Positions 18,138-27,625 of a stretch of 64,000 bases of DNA are shown here, in pieces (position 1 is the stretch's first letter; each line of letters opens with the position of its first letter). The stretch is from contig JASBTB010000014.1 of NCBI GenBank assembly GCA_030148645.1, positions 1-64,000 on the forward strand, in the 5' to 3' direction. The notes under the pieces were generated by a model, which saw only the letters and a list, made by a program, of their open reading frames with translations, made no database searches and was not told the origin of the DNA. The position numbers and the translations under genes were made by a program. The stretch is from Demequina sp. GTDB taxonomy: Bacteria; Actinomycetota; Actinomycetes; Actinomycetales; Demequinaceae.

Positions 18138-19313
18138 CTACGAGGACACGCTCAGGCGCACGATCCGGTCGTCGCTGGCGCGGACGTCCCCTCGCCCGTC
18201 GGTGTTGCTGGTGATCACGTACAGCGCGCCGTCGGGGCCGACGGCGACATCGCGGATGCGTCCGAGTCCGTCCACGAGGACTTGGGGGTTGCCCAGGCCT
18301 TGCGCCGTGAGCGGGACTCGCCACACCCGCTCACCGCGCAGGGCCGCCACGTAGAGGGCCTCGCGCGTGACGGACATCCCCGAGGGCGACGCCTCGGCGG
18401 TAGCCCATTCGATCACGGGGTACGTCAGGCCGTCCACGGTCTGCCCCAACTGCGTGCCAGGTGGTGCGCCGTCGCGGGCCTCGCCAACGGGCCAGCCGTA
18501 GTTGCGACCCGGCTGGATGAGGTTGATCTCGTCGGTAGAGTTCTGGCCAAACTCGGAGGCGTACATGCGCCCGTCCGCGGCCCAGCCCATGCCCTGCACG
18601 TTGCGGTGGCCGAAAGTCCACACGCGGGTGTCGAAGGGGTTGCCTGGCGCGGCCCGCCCGTCCGCGGCGGATCCCTCGGCCACGACGCGCAGGATCTTGC
18701 CTGCGAGAGAACCCTTGTCTTGAGCCAGATCGCCGTTTCCTGCGTCGCCGGTGGAGACGTAGAGGTAGCCGTCGGGGCCAAAGGCCAGCCTCCCCCCGTC
18801 GTGATTGCGCGCCTTGGGAATGCCATCGAGCACGATCGTGGGTGCGCTCAGGGAGTTGCCGGTGAGCGACATGCGCAACACCGCGTTGCCGTCCGGGCGG
18901 CTCTGGTAGGCGTACAGCAGGGAGGGGTCCTCGGGGTGCAATGCCAGGCCCAACAACCCCGCCTCGCCTTGTGGGTCGTTCGCCGAGGCGATGTCTTGCG
19001 CTCCGGGTCCCGTCAGGGCAGTGGAGGAACCGTCGGGTGCGATGCGTTGGATGCGACCCGCATCGCGCTCGCTGACGAGCATGTCCCCGTCGGGGGTGAA
19101 GGCGATGGACCAGGGCACGTCGAGGCCGGTGGCGACGTCCCGCCGGTTCGTCACGCTTACCGGCGAACCTTCCCCGATGGTCTGGGGCGCGTCGCTGTGG
19201 GGTGTGGGCGTGGCACGGTCCGCACCGGGGGTGGGGGAGCAGGCCGCGATGATGGCGAAGACGCCGACCAGGGCGAGCGGTCCTCTGGCGCGTCGTGGGT
19301 CGTAGGCGCTCAT
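18138..19313 (-). CDS. PQQ-dependent sugar dehydrogenase-like lipoprotein (GSDH family)
   Basis: A 391-residue lipoprotein: a signal sequence ends in a lipobox IAAC with Cys25, giving a membrane-anchored exported protein. The rest is a six-bladed beta-propeller of the glucose/sorbosone dehydrogenase family. Signatures are GLDVPWSIAFTPDG, HDGGRLAFGPDGYLYVSTGD and FGHRNVQGMGW. Family members oxidise aldoses with PQQ, though many actinobacterial homologues have no proven activity. The Thr/Pro-rich stretch after Cys25 is a linker. Its promoter lies in the region shared with the ileS T-box. Confidence 0.85.
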   Translation of the reverse strand: MSAYDPRRARGPLALVGVFAIIAACSPTPGADRATPTPHSDAPQTIGEGSPVSVTNRRDVATGLDVPWSIAFTPDGDMLVSERDAGRIQRIAPDGSSTALTGPGAQDIASANDPQGEAGLLGLALHPEDPSLLYAYQSRPDGNAVLRMSLTGNSLSAPTIVLDGIPKARNHDGGRLAFGPDGYLYVSTGDAGNGDLAQDKGSLAGKILRVVAEGSAADGRAAPGNPFDTRVWTFGHRNVQGMGWAADGRMYASEFGQNSTDEINLIQPGRNYGWPVGEARDGAPPGTQLGQTVDGLTYPVIEWATAEASPSGMSVTREALYVAALRGERVWRVPLTAQGLGNPQVLVDGLGRIRDVAVGPDGALYVITSNTDGRGDVRASDDRIVRLSVSS

Positions 19314-19436
19314 GCTGGATCCTCATCGCCGTGGTCGGTGGCCATCGTTGGGGTGCAACGTCTCCCGCGGGCAAGACCTTCCGCGCACGTGCGCGGATGC
19401 GCAGACGTGACAGACGCCGCGGTGCAGGAGTCGCGC

Positions 19437-19719
19437 TAGAATGCTCCCAACAGCGTCGACCCGGCCATCACCGGCGAGCTTGCGGAAGAAACCCTGCGCC
19501 GCGTCGTGGGGGAGTAGAACCGGACGGGCAGCCCGTCACAGCGGCGTCCTCGTGTGAGCGAGGGCATGAGCGGTTCGTTGTCCCGCCACGGGACAGTGGG
19601 CAAGCGAGGTGGTACCGCGCGGCGCTCGCCAGGGAACACATCCCCTGCGGGCGAGGCGTCCTCGCACGAATTGACCTGATGCCCGTACCGCCAACGCCTG
19701 TTGCACCGAAGGAATCTCT
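19437..19719 (+). promoter_or_regulatory. T-box riboswitch of ileS (translational, ultrashort Stem I)
   Basis: The leader carries the T-box core GAGGTGGTACCGCG (19606-19619), whose TGG pairs with uncharged tRNA acceptor ends. Upstream, CCGGCCATCACCGG (19461-19474) is a small stem-loop with specifier ATC (19467-19469), an Ile codon. This matches actinobacterial ileS T-boxes with a very short Stem I that control translation. No terminator with U-tract follows; instead the ribosome-binding site GAAGGA (19708-19713) would be sequestered when tRNA-Ile is charged. TAGAAT (19437-19442) is a likely -10 just before the leader. Confidence 0.88.
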
Positions 19720-22700
19720 GTGAGCGACGCCCGCTACCCGTTGCATCGTCCCACCGGACAGATTGTTCCGTCCCCCAGTTTTCCCCTGCTGGAGGAGGAC
19801 GTCCTGGCGTATTGGAAGAGCGATGGCACGTTTCAGGCGTCGATCGACAACCGGCACGAGGCGCAAGAGTTTGTCTTCTACGATGGCCCGCCGTTTGCCA
19901 ACGGGCTACCGCACTACGGCCATCTCCTGACCGGCTACGCCAAGGACGTCGTCCCACGCTTTGAGACGATGCGGGGCAAGAGGGTCGAACGCCGCTTCGG
20001 TTGGGATACCCATGGGCTTCCGGCCGAACTCGAGGCCGAGCGAATCCTCGGCATCACCGACAAGTCGCAGATTGACGAGATGGGCATTGCCGCGTTCAAC
20101 AAGGCGTGCCGCGACTCGGTGCTGAAGTACACCGACGAGTGGGAGGCCTACGTCACGCGTCAGGCTCGCTGGGTGGACTTCGAGAACGACTACAAGACGC
20201 TCGACGTCACGTTCATGGAGTCCGTGATCTGGGGCTTCAAGCAGTTGTACGACAAGGGCCTCGCGTACGAGGGCTACCGCGTGCTGCCGTATTGCTGGCG
20301 CGACGAGACGCCGCTGTCCAACCATGAGTTGCGCATGGACGAAGACGTGTACGCCGACCGCCAAGACCCCGCGCTCACGGTGCTCCTGCCGCTGGTCGAC
20401 GCGCCCGGCGATCTTGCTGGCGCATCGGTGCTTGTGTGGACGACGACGCCGTGGACGCTGCCGTCCAACCTGGCCGCAGCAGTGGGGCCAGACATCGACT
20501 ACTCGGTGGTGGTGGCCTCGGAAGGCCCGTTCGCGGGCCGCACCCTCGTGTTGGCGACCGGTCGCGTGGCCGCCTACGCCCGCGAACTCGGGGCCGATGT
20601 CGAGGTGGTGGCGACGGTCAAGGGCCCCGACCTCGTGGGCCTACGCTACGACCCGCCGTTCGGCTACTTCGCGGGCCACCCCCACGCGCACCGGATTGTC
20701 TCGGCCGACTTCGTGACGACGCAGGACGGCACGGGTATCGTGCACCTTGCCCCCGCCTTTGGAGAGGATGACATGGCGGTGTGCGCCCAGGTGGGCATCG
20801 AACCCGTCATCCCGATCGACTCCAAGGGACGCTTCACCAGTGAAGTAACGGACTATGTAGACCAGCAGGTGTTCGACGCGAACGCGAACATCATCCGGGA
20901 CCTCAAGGCCGCGGGCAAAGTGCTGCGCCATGAGACTTACAATCACAGCTACCCGCATTGCTGGCGTTGCCGCAACCCTCTGATCTACCGCGCGATCGGC
21001 TCCTGGTTCGTGCGCGTCACCGAGTTCCGCGACCGGATGGTCGAACTCAACCAGCAGATCACCTGGGTGCCGGAGCACATCAAGGACGGCCAATTCGGCC
21101 ACTGGCTCGCGGGCGCGCGAGATTGGTCCATCAGCCGCAACCGCTACTGGGGCACGCCCATCCCGGTCTGGGTGAGCGACGACCCGGAGCACCCACGCAT
21201 CGACGTGTATGGCTCCCTCGACGAGATCGAACGAGACTTTGGCCGATTGCCGCTGAACGAGGCCGGCGAGCCGGACCTGCATCGTCCGTACATTGATGAC
21301 CTCACGCGCCCCAATCCCGACGACCCCACCGGTGCCTCGACGATGCGCCGCATCTGCGACGTGCTGGACGTGTGGTTCGACTCCGGCTCGATGCCGTTCG
21401 CACAGGTGCACTACCCGTTCGAGAATCAGGAGTGGTTCGACAGCCACTACCCCGGCGACTTCATCGTCGAGTACATCGGCCAGACCCGCGGCTGGTTCTA
21501 CACGCTGCACGCGCTCGCCACCGCGATCTTCGACCGCCCCAGCTTCAAGACGTGTGTGAGCCACGGCGTCGTGCTGGGAAGCGACGGCCGCAAGATGTCC
21601 AAATCCCTGCGCAACTACCCGGACGTCAACGAGGTGTTCCACCGCGACGGCTCGGACGCGATGCGCTGGTTCCTCATGTCCTCGCCCATCCTGCGCGGCG
21701 GCAACTTGATCGTGACCGAGGAAGGCATCCGCGAGGGCGTGCGCCAGGTGATGCTGCCCCTGTGGAGCACGTACTACTTCTTCACCCTGTACGCGGGAGC
21801 CGCCAACGGCGGCGCTGGCGTGCTCGGCAAGGCCGTGGACGACGCGCGGGTCGCCTCGCTTCCCGTCATGGACCGCTACGTGCTGGCCAAGACGGCCGAA
21901 CTGGTGCGAACCGTCACGGAGCAGATGGAGGCGTTTGACGTTCCGGGCGCCTCCGAAGCGCTTGCGCAGTACATGGACCTGCTCACAAATTGGTACGTGC
22001 GCACCCAGCGCGACCGGTTCTGGGACGAGGACGCCGACGCGTTCGACACCCTCTACACGGTGCTCGAGACCGTGACGCGCTTGGCGGCGCCGCTGCTGCC
22101 GCTCACCACAGAAGAGATCTGGCGCGGGCTCACCGGCGGGCGGTCGGTTCACCTCACCGACTACGCGGTGGTGTCCGAGGCATGGGTGGACCACAGCCTT
22201 GGTGCAGCGATGGACCAGGTGCGCGAGGTCGTGTCCGTCGCCCACGCCGTGCGCAAGAAGGCGCAGATTCGGGTGCGCCAACCGCTCGCGGCGCTCGACG
22301 TGGCGGTGGGCTCCCCGGAGGAGTTGGCAACCTACGCCGACCTCATCGCCGCCGAACTCAACATCAAGGACGTGCGCCTGCTGACCGTCGATGAGTTCAC
22401 GGCCGCAAACCTCGTCGAGCGGCGCCTTACCGTCAACGCCCGCGCGGCCGGCCCGCGCATCGGCAAATCCGTTCAGGACGCCATCAAGGGTTCCAAGACG
22501 GGCGACTGGTCCGAGGCCGACGGCGTGGTCACGTCCGGCGGCGTCGTCCTCGAGGCGCCCGAGTACGAGCTCGCCACCGTCATCGGTGGTCAGACGGACG
22601 ACGCCGTGGCGGCGGCGGTGCTACCCTCCGGCGGCTTCGTGGCGCTCGACACGGCGCTCACCCCGGAATTGGAAGGCGAGGGCTATGCGCGCGACCTGAT

Positions 22701-22890
22701 CCGCTCGATCCAGGACACGCGCAAGGCGGCGGGTCTCCATGTGGGCGACCGCATCGCGCTGACGCTCACGGTGCCCGAAGATCGGGTTGCCGCTGTGGAA
22801 AGACACCGCGACCTCATCGCGGCAGAGGTGCTGGCCACGGTGTGCGAGGTGTCGGCTGGCGAGGAGGCGATCGTGGTGGCGCGCACGTAA
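19720..22890 (+). CDS. ileS: Isoleucyl-tRNA synthetase
   Basis: A 1056-residue class I synthetase of the eukaryote-like type common in actinobacteria. The HIGH motif is in [17 protein letters not shown] and the KMSKS loop is [12 protein letters not shown] (about residues 623-634). The CP1 editing domain ([11 protein letters not shown] region) removes valine. The long C-terminal anticodon domain lacks the zinc fingers of the E. coli type, which fits the mupirocin-tolerant class; that tolerance is an inference from class only. GTG 19720 has GAAGGA seven bases ahead, within the T-box expression platform. Confidence 0.97.
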   Translation: MSDARYPLHRPTGQIVPSPSFPLLEEDVLAYWKSDGTFQASIDNRHEAQEFVFYDGPPFANGLPHYGHLLTGYAKDVVPRFETMRGKRVERRFGWDTHGLPAELEAERILGITDKSQIDEMGIAAFNKACRDSVLKYTDEWEAYVTRQARWVDFENDYKTLDVTFMESVIWGFKQLYDKGLAYEGYRVLPYCWRDETPLSNHELRMDEDVYADRQDPALTVLLPLVDAPGDLAGASVLVWTTTPWTLPSNLAAAVGPDIDYSVVVASEGPFAGRTLVLATGRVAAYARELGADVEVVATVKGPDLVGLRYDPPFGYFAGHPHAHRIVSADFVTTQDGTGIVHLAPAFGEDDMAVCAQVGIEPVIPIDSKGRFTSEVTDYVDQQVFDANANIIRDLKAAGKVLRHETYNHSYPHCWRCRNPLIYRAIGSWFVRVTEFRDRMVELNQQITWVPEHIKDGQFGHWLAGARDWSISRNRYWGTPIPVWVSDDPEHPRIDVYGSLDEIERDFGRLPLNEAGEPDLHRPYIDDLTRPNPDDPTGASTMRRICDVLDVWFDSGSMPFAQVHYPFENQEWFDSHYPGDFIVEYIGQTRGWFYTLHALATAIFDRPSFKTCVSHGVVLGSDGRKMSKSLRNYPDVNEVFHRDGSDAMRWFLMSSPILRGGNLIVTEEGIREGVRQVMLPLWSTYYFFTLYAGAANGGAGVLGKAVDDARVASLPVMDRYVLAKTAELVRTVTEQMEAFDVPGASEALAQYMDLLTNWYVRTQRDRFWDEDADAFDTLYTVLETVTRLAAPLLPLTTEEIWRGLTGGRSVHLTDYAVVSEAWVDHSLGAAMDQVREVVSVAHAVRKKAQIRVRQPLAALDVAVGSPEELATYADLIAAELNIKDVRLLTVDEFTAANLVERRLTVNARAAGPRIGKSVQDAIKGSKTGDWSEADGVVTSGGVVLEAPEYELATVIGGQTDDAVAAAVLPSGGFVALDTALTPELEGEGYARDLIRSIQDTRKAAGLHVGDRIALTLTVPEDRVAAVERHRDLIAAEVLATVCEVSAGEEAIVVART

Positions 22891-23188
22891 TGGACCACAT
22901 GATCTTTCGCGGTGTCGGTGCAGCGCTGCCCGTCGTTTCGCGCCACTTCCGCGTTCGTACCGGTCTCAACGCACGGTGGGGCGGCTCAGGGCGACAGTGG
23001 GCCGGCGTGAGGCACCATGCCGGTCGCTGCACATCTCCGACACCTGTGCACGAGGGGTCTATGCTCATGCGTCTACGTTCCCTACCCTCATCGTCACGGG
23101 CGCAGGTGTCGCGGGCCGGATCGCACGGACCGGATTGCGGCGGCGGGGCACAGGGCGCGCGCTGCGACCACGACTGAAAGGAGTCCTC

Positions 23189-24139
23189 GTGAATCCCCAT
23201 CCGCGTCGCCACAGCGCAGCGCCGTCCACGCCGGTCACGTACCCGACGCTTGAGGAGGTGGTGGGTGCCACACCCCTGGTGCGCTTGCAACGGCTCGCGC
23301 CAGCCAATGGGAGCGTCGTCTTGGCAAAACTCGAGGGCAATAATCCCGCGGGATCCGTCAAGGACAGACCCGCCTTTGGCATGCTGGCCGACGCAGAGCA
23401 GACCGGAAGGCTGCGACCGGGTGGAACGCTGGTGGAGGCGACGTCGGGCAACACCGGGATCGCCTTGGCCGCGGCGGCCGCGGCCAAGGACTATCGCATG
23501 GTCCTCGTCATGCCTGCCGGGTCGTCGCGCGAGCGGCTCGGGGCCATGCGCGCCTACGGGGCCGAGGTGATCGAGACGCCGCGCGAACTTGGCATGGAGC
23601 ACGCCAGGGATGTTGCGCAGCAGTACGCGGCGGACCACGCAGCGTTGCGCCTCGACCAATTCGCGAACCCCGCGAACCCCGCCTCGCACTACGCCACGAC
23701 AGGCGTCGAGATCTGGGAGCAGACGCGCGCAACCGTGACCCACGTGGTCAGCGCGATGGGCACCACGGGTACAATCACGGGCGTGTCTCGGGTACTCAAA
23801 GAGAGATCCGACACCGTCGCAGTGGTGGGCGTTCAACCCGAAGAGGGTTCGCAAATCCCCGGCATCCGAGCGTGGTCCCGCGAGTACCTTCCCTCGATTT
23901 ACGACCCGACGCACATCGACGAGATTCGCCGAGTGAGCGCCGCCCGCGCCACGGAAATGACGCGCTCCCTCGCCGCGCGGGAGGGGCTTCTCGTGGGGAT
24001 GAGTACCGGCGGGGCTGCAGCCATCGCACTCGATTTGGCTGGCGAGTTTCCCGGATCCACCGTCGTCTTCATCGCATGCGATCGGGGTGACCGCTACCTG
24101 TCGACGTCACTTTTCGACGACGCGGGGCCGACCACGTAG
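23189..24139 (+). CDS. cysM: Cysteine synthase B-like (CysM) PLP enzyme
   Basis: A 316-residue fold-type II PLP enzyme that makes cysteine from an activated serine and a sulfur donor. Lys58 in NNPAGSVKDRPAF binds PLP, TSGNTGIALA is the substrate loop, GTTGTITG holds the phosphate, and the C-terminal IACDRGDRYLST is the CysM-type signature. GTG 23189 follows GAAAGGAG. The frame is open for 134 codons upstream but that stretch overlaps ileS and is rejected. The 298 bases between ileS and this gene show only a possible -10 TATGCT near 23059. Confidence 0.93.
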   Translation: MNPHPRRHSAAPSTPVTYPTLEEVVGATPLVRLQRLAPANGSVVLAKLEGNNPAGSVKDRPAFGMLADAEQTGRLRPGGTLVEATSGNTGIALAAAAAAKDYRMVLVMPAGSSRERLGAMRAYGAEVIETPRELGMEHARDVAQQYAADHAALRLDQFANPANPASHYATTGVEIWEQTRATVTHVVSAMGTTGTITGVSRVLKERSDTVAVVGVQPEEGSQIPGIRAWSREYLPSIYDPTHIDEIRRVSAARATEMTRSLAAREGLLVGMSTGGAAAIALDLAGEFPGSTVVFIACDRGDRYLSTSLFDDAGPTT

Positions 24140-24277
24140 TCGCCGTGGGCTTCCTACTGGGGTGTGGTCGCCCAGGCCTAGCGTGCGACGGTGCACGCGG
24201 CACGGGTCACGACGCGGCGTCGATGCTACTCGTCGCAGCGTTACCGTGACCCGGTGGCGCATGGGAGAGTAGTGACC

Positions 24278-25672
24278 ATGAGCGAAGCCGAACTCGGCGG
24301 CCTCGGCCTCGAACAGGCCGAGCGCGAAATCTACGCCCAGATTCTGTCCCGTAACCCGGAACACGACTTCGAGCCCACCCTCGAGCGTGTTCTTGAGGCA
24401 TGCACCCTGCTGGGCGACCCCCAGCATGCTTACAAGGTCGTTCATCTGACAGGCACCAATGGCAAGACCTCGACGGCGCGGATGACGGAGTCGCTCGTGC
24501 GCGCGCACGGGCTGCGCACCGGGCTATTCACGTCACCGCACCTCAGTTCGGTGCGCGAACGCATCGCGATCGATGGCGAACCGATCAGCCAAGAGGCCTT
24601 CGTGCGCTTGTGGTCGGAGGTGGCCCCGTTCATCCGGATCGTCGACGCGCGATCCGCAGATGCGGGCGGCCCACGCATGAGTTTCTTCGAGGTGTTGACG
24701 GTGCTCGCCTTCGCGGCCTTTGCCGACGCCCCGGTGGACGTCGCCGTGATCGAGGTGGGCATGGGCGGAATCTGGGACGCCACCAACGTCGCCGACGCCG
24801 ACGTTGCGGTCATCGGGCCCATCGCGCTCGACCATGAACGGTGGTTGGGTGCCTCGCTGGCAGAGATCGCGGCCGAGAAGGCTGGCATTGTGAAGCCGAA
24901 CTCGGTGGCAGTCGTCGCGGAGCAGGCGCACGTTGCGATGGAAATCGTCGCGGCCACGCTGCCGCAAGCGCGCGCCGTGATCCGCGAGGGCGAGGATCTT
25001 GAGGTGGTGGACCGCGCCGCCGCGGTCGGCGGGCAACTGCTGACCGTGCGCACCCCGGCCGCGACGTACGAGGGAGTGTACGTGCCGCTCCTTGGCGCTC
25101 ACCAGGCGCGCAACGCCAGCATGGCGCTCGCCGCAGTAGAGGCGCTGCTGGCAGACGGAGGCGAGTTGCAGTCGCTCGCGGGGGACACTGTCGAGGCCGG
25201 ATTCGCCGCCGTGACGTCGCCTGGCCGACTCGAGATTGTGCGCACCTCGCCCACGATTGTGGTGGACGCCGCGCACAATCCACACGGCATCGGCGCGCTT
25301 GTCGAGGCCATGGAAGAGTCATTCGCCTTCTCCACCCTCGTGGGGGTGGTGGCCGTGCTCGACGACAAGGACGCCGACGGAATCCTTGCGGGCCTCGATT
25401 CGCTCCTGGACAGCGTGGTCGTGACCAGGTCGAGTTCCCCACGGGCCATCGATCCCGAGGAACTTGCGCGCGTGGCCGCGACGCACTTTGGCGAGCACCG
25501 CGTGGTGACTGCCGCCGACGTGCCGAGCGCGCTCGACGCCGCTGTGCAGCGAGCGGAGCGCGACGACGACATGGGCGGGGGAGTCCTGGTGGTGGGCTCG
25601 ATCACCTTGGTGGCCGACGCCAGAGTGCTGTTGGGCGTGGACTCGTTGCCGCGCCACGGTGCGCGCTCATGA
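24278..25672 (+). CDS. folC: Bifunctional dihydrofolate/folylpolyglutamate synthase
   Basis: A 464-residue Mur-ligase-fold enzyme. The P-loop is LTGTNGKTSTARM (57-69), and SPHLSSVRERIAIDGE is the folate-binding omega loop. EVGMGGIWDATNV and the C-terminal DAAHNPHG are further FolC signatures. It adds glutamate to dihydropteroate and to reduced folates with ATP. ATG 24278 lies nine bases after GGGAGAG; GTG 24272 is an alternative. It overlaps the DUF4233 gene by four bases (ATGA). Confidence 0.96.
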   Translation: MSEAELGGLGLEQAEREIYAQILSRNPEHDFEPTLERVLEACTLLGDPQHAYKVVHLTGTNGKTSTARMTESLVRAHGLRTGLFTSPHLSSVRERIAIDGEPISQEAFVRLWSEVAPFIRIVDARSADAGGPRMSFFEVLTVLAFAAFADAPVDVAVIEVGMGGIWDATNVADADVAVIGPIALDHERWLGASLAEIAAEKAGIVKPNSVAVVAEQAHVAMEIVAATLPQARAVIREGEDLEVVDRAAAVGGQLLTVRTPAATYEGVYVPLLGAHQARNASMALAAVEALLADGGELQSLAGDTVEAGFAAVTSPGRLEIVRTSPTIVVDAAHNPHGIGALVEAMEESFAFSTLVGVVAVLDDKDADGILAGLDSLLDSVVVTRSSSPRAIDPEELARVAATHFGEHRVVTAADVPSALDAAVQRAERDDDMGGGVLVVGSITLVADARVLLGVDSLPRHGARS

Positions 25673-26076
25673 CCCACGGCGAGGTGCCCCGTAGGCAGCG
25701 ACCGGCACTTGTGGTCTTCACGCAGACCACACTGCTACTTGAGTCGCTCGCGACCTTCTTCGCTATGCTCGTCACGTGGGGCCTTGGTCGCGCAAGCGTG
25801 GTCGATGTGTCCACCGGGGCGGTATGGGTGGCCGGATCTGCGCTCGCCGCCGCCTTCGCCTTCGCCTCGGGTCGAGCCAACACACGATGGGGCCGGATTC
25901 TGGGTTGGGTCCTGCATATCCCCCTCGTCGCGGGAGGGCTGTGGGTACCCGCGATCGCGTTCGTGGGCCTCATGTTCTTAGGGCTCTATGCGCTCGGCGT
26001 GCGGCTCGGTGCGCGGATCGACAAGGAACGGGCCCAGCACGCCGCTGGCGACGGCGTGCAGGGAGGAACGACGTGA
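25669..26076 (+). CDS. DUF4233 membrane protein
   Basis: A 135-residue protein with four hydrophobic segments (for example TLLLESLATFFAMLVTWGLG and VLHIPLVAGGLWVPAIAFVG). DUF4233 proteins occur directly after folC in most actinobacteria; their role is unknown. ATG 25669 overlaps the folC stop (ATGA), so it is translationally coupled, which argues for a link to folate or cell-envelope metabolism that is still undefined. Confidence 0.85.
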   Translation: MTHGEVPRRQRPALVVFTQTTLLLESLATFFAMLVTWGLGRASVVDVSTGAVWVAGSALAAAFAFASGRANTRWGRILGWVLHIPLVAGGLWVPAIAFVGLMFLGLYALGVRLGARIDKERAQHAAGDGVQGGTT

Positions 26077-26552
26077 GCGGCTTTCTCGCTCGCATGGCAG
26101 TGGCGTTTGCTGTCGCCGCTGTGGGGCTCAGCATGGTCTTCTACTCGTTTGAGCGCCTGTCGTTGATCCAATTGGCCCACACCCTTGACCAAGGTGACGG
26201 CCGCTCTCCCGCTACCGTGCAGATGTCCCTGTTCGTCGGCCTGGCGCTCCTCAACCTTGCCGCGTTCTTCGCACTGTTTCAGTGGGCGCACTTCTTAAGA
26301 GAATTCCCCAGGACTCCGCAGGCGCCCGTGTGGCTCCTGGTCGGGTTGCTCTTGCTCGGCGGAGGTGCCATGGTGTGGGCCCTGGCCACACATGCTAGTT
26401 GGTTGCGTACGCTGGACGAGGCGCCGCTGAGCGTTCACTGGGGCTACATCGTCTGGCAAGTGGTGGCCGCCATGCTGGTACTCATGCCGCTCGTGTTGTT
26501 GGGCGCGCGATGGTCGCCCGGCTACAAGCACCAGCCGAACCCAGCGCTGTAG
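26073..26552 (+). CDS. Four-helix membrane protein of unknown function
   Basis: A 159-residue protein with four hydrophobic stretches, starting VSGFLARMAVAFAVAAVGLS. I do not recognise a family. GTG 26073 overlaps the stop of the DUF4233 gene (GTGA), so it is the third gene of a coupled folC operon. It has no signal peptidase site and few charged residues in the helices. It ends 18 bases before the convergent apt gene. Confidence 0.65.
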   Translation: MSGFLARMAVAFAVAAVGLSMVFYSFERLSLIQLAHTLDQGDGRSPATVQMSLFVGLALLNLAAFFALFQWAHFLREFPRTPQAPVWLLVGLLLLGGGAMVWALATHASWLRTLDEAPLSVHWGYIVWQVVAAMLVLMPLVLLGARWSPGYKHQPNPAL

Positions 26553-26570
26553 GCGCGGACTCGCCGGAAG

Positions 26571-27122
26571 TCAGACGGTGAGCGCCGCGTGGACCTCGTA
26601 GTCCGCCAGCACATCGCGACCGGGCAATGCGGTGATCTCCATGAGGAAGGCGAAAGATACCGACGCGGCTCCCGCTCGGGTCAACAGGTCGGCGACCGCG
26701 CCAGCGGTGCCTCCCGTGGCCAACACGTCATCGATCACGAGGACTCGTTTGCCGTCGATCCCGTCGGGATTGAAAGTGAGTTCAGATGTGCCATACTCGA
26801 TCGTCGCGTCGGCCTCAAGCAACTCTCCTGGCAGTTTGCCCTTTTTGCGCACCATCGTGAGACCCACGCCCAGATCCTGCGCAATCACGGGCGCAAAGAT
26901 AAATCCGCGCGCATCACCACCCGCGACGAGGTCGACGCCCTCGCCGGATGGTGGGGTCAGGGCGTCGCATGCGGCGCGGAAACGCTCGGGGCTCGCCAGG
27001 ATTGGCGCGATGTCGTAGAAAAGGATGCCCTCCACCGGAAAGTCGGGGTACATGGCGAAATCGTCGAGCGTGATTATGGAGCCATCCTGGCCGAGCCGGG
27101 AACCCGTTAGGCTCGCGTGCAT
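26571..27122 (-). CDS. apt: Adenine phosphoribosyltransferase
   Basis: About 183 residues. The PRPP-binding motif is VLVIDDVLATGGTAGA, and PDFPVEGILFYDIAPIL and GGDARGFIFAPVIA are Apt signatures. It salvages adenine to AMP with PRPP. The start is uncertain: ATG 27122 (MHASLTG) gives a normal N-terminus but overlaps the ndk start by two bases on the opposite strand; ATG 27053 would leave only three residues before the conserved PDFP and looks too short. Divergent, nearly touching start codons with ndk imply overlapping promoters. Confidence 0.9.
   Translation of the reverse strand: MHASLTGSRLGQDGSIITLDDFAMYPDFPVEGILFYDIAPILASPERFRAACDALTPPSGEGVDLVAGGDARGFIFAPVIAQDLGVGLTMVRKKGKLPGELLEADATIEYGTSELTFNPDGIDGKRVLVIDDVLATGGTAGAVADLLTRAGAASVSFAFLMEITALPGRDVLADYEVHAALTV
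27108..27113 (+). promoter_or_regulatory. Leaderless -10 element of ndk
   Basis: TAGGCT lies seven bases before ATG 27121 and there is no ribosome-binding site. It sits inside the apt coding region on the other strand if apt starts at 27122. Confidence 0.5.
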
Positions 27123-27540
27123 GACAGAACGCACCCTGATTCTTGTGAAGCCTGACGGCGTGAAGCGCGGCCTGGCAGGGGAGATCCTGCGCCGCATCGA
27201 AGCGAAGGGCTACACGCTCGTTGCGGTCCACTTGCGCACGGCCACCGAGGATGTGCTGGCCAGGCACTACGCTGAGCACGTCGGTAAGCCGTTCTACGAG
27301 CCGCTCGTCGAATTCATGATGTCCGGACCGTCCCTCGCCGTCATCGCAGAAGGCGACCGTGTGATCGAAGGCTTCCGCGCGCTCGCGGGCCCCACGGACC
27401 CCACGACGGCGCCACCGGGGACGATTCGCGGGGACCTTGGCCGGCAGTGGCCGACCACGGTGTTGCAGAACCTGGTGCACGGGTCGGATAGTTCGGCAAG
27501 CGCCGAGTTTGAGATCGGTGTGTGGTTTCCTTCCCTGTAG
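27121..27540 (+). CDS. ndk: Nucleoside diphosphate kinase
   Basis: A 139-residue enzyme balancing NTP and dNTP pools by ping-pong phosphotransfer. The phosphohistidine is His120 in NLVHGSDSSASAEFE. It opens with TLILVKPDGVKRGL, and PGTIRGDLGRQW carries the family's RGD element. The stretch between RGD and the active-site Asn is about four residues longer than in many bacterial Ndk proteins, as in several actinobacterial ones. It starts at ATG 27121 with a leaderless-type promoter. Confidence 0.96.
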   Translation: MTERTLILVKPDGVKRGLAGEILRRIEAKGYTLVAVHLRTATEDVLARHYAEHVGKPFYEPLVEFMMSGPSLAVIAEGDRVIEGFRALAGPTDPTTAPPGTIRGDLGRQWPTTVLQNLVHGSDSSASAEFEIGVWFPSL

Positions 27541-27613
27541 GGACGATGTCGGTGGCCGCGGGCCGCAGCGCACCGGCGCTGTGGCGGTCGTCACTGGTGC
27601 GGTCGCCCTTCAC

Positions 27614-27619
27614 TAGGCT
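27614..27619 (+). promoter_or_regulatory. Leaderless -10 element of smc
   Basis: TAGGCT lies six bases before GTG 27626, with no ribosome-binding site. Confidence 0.5.
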
Positions 27620-27625
27620 TAGCCC

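Noticed and set aside
20641-22281. Long open frame opposite ileS
   Set aside because: It is antisense to a clear synthetase and rich in His, Val, Arg and Gly as expected for a GC-rich shadow frame.
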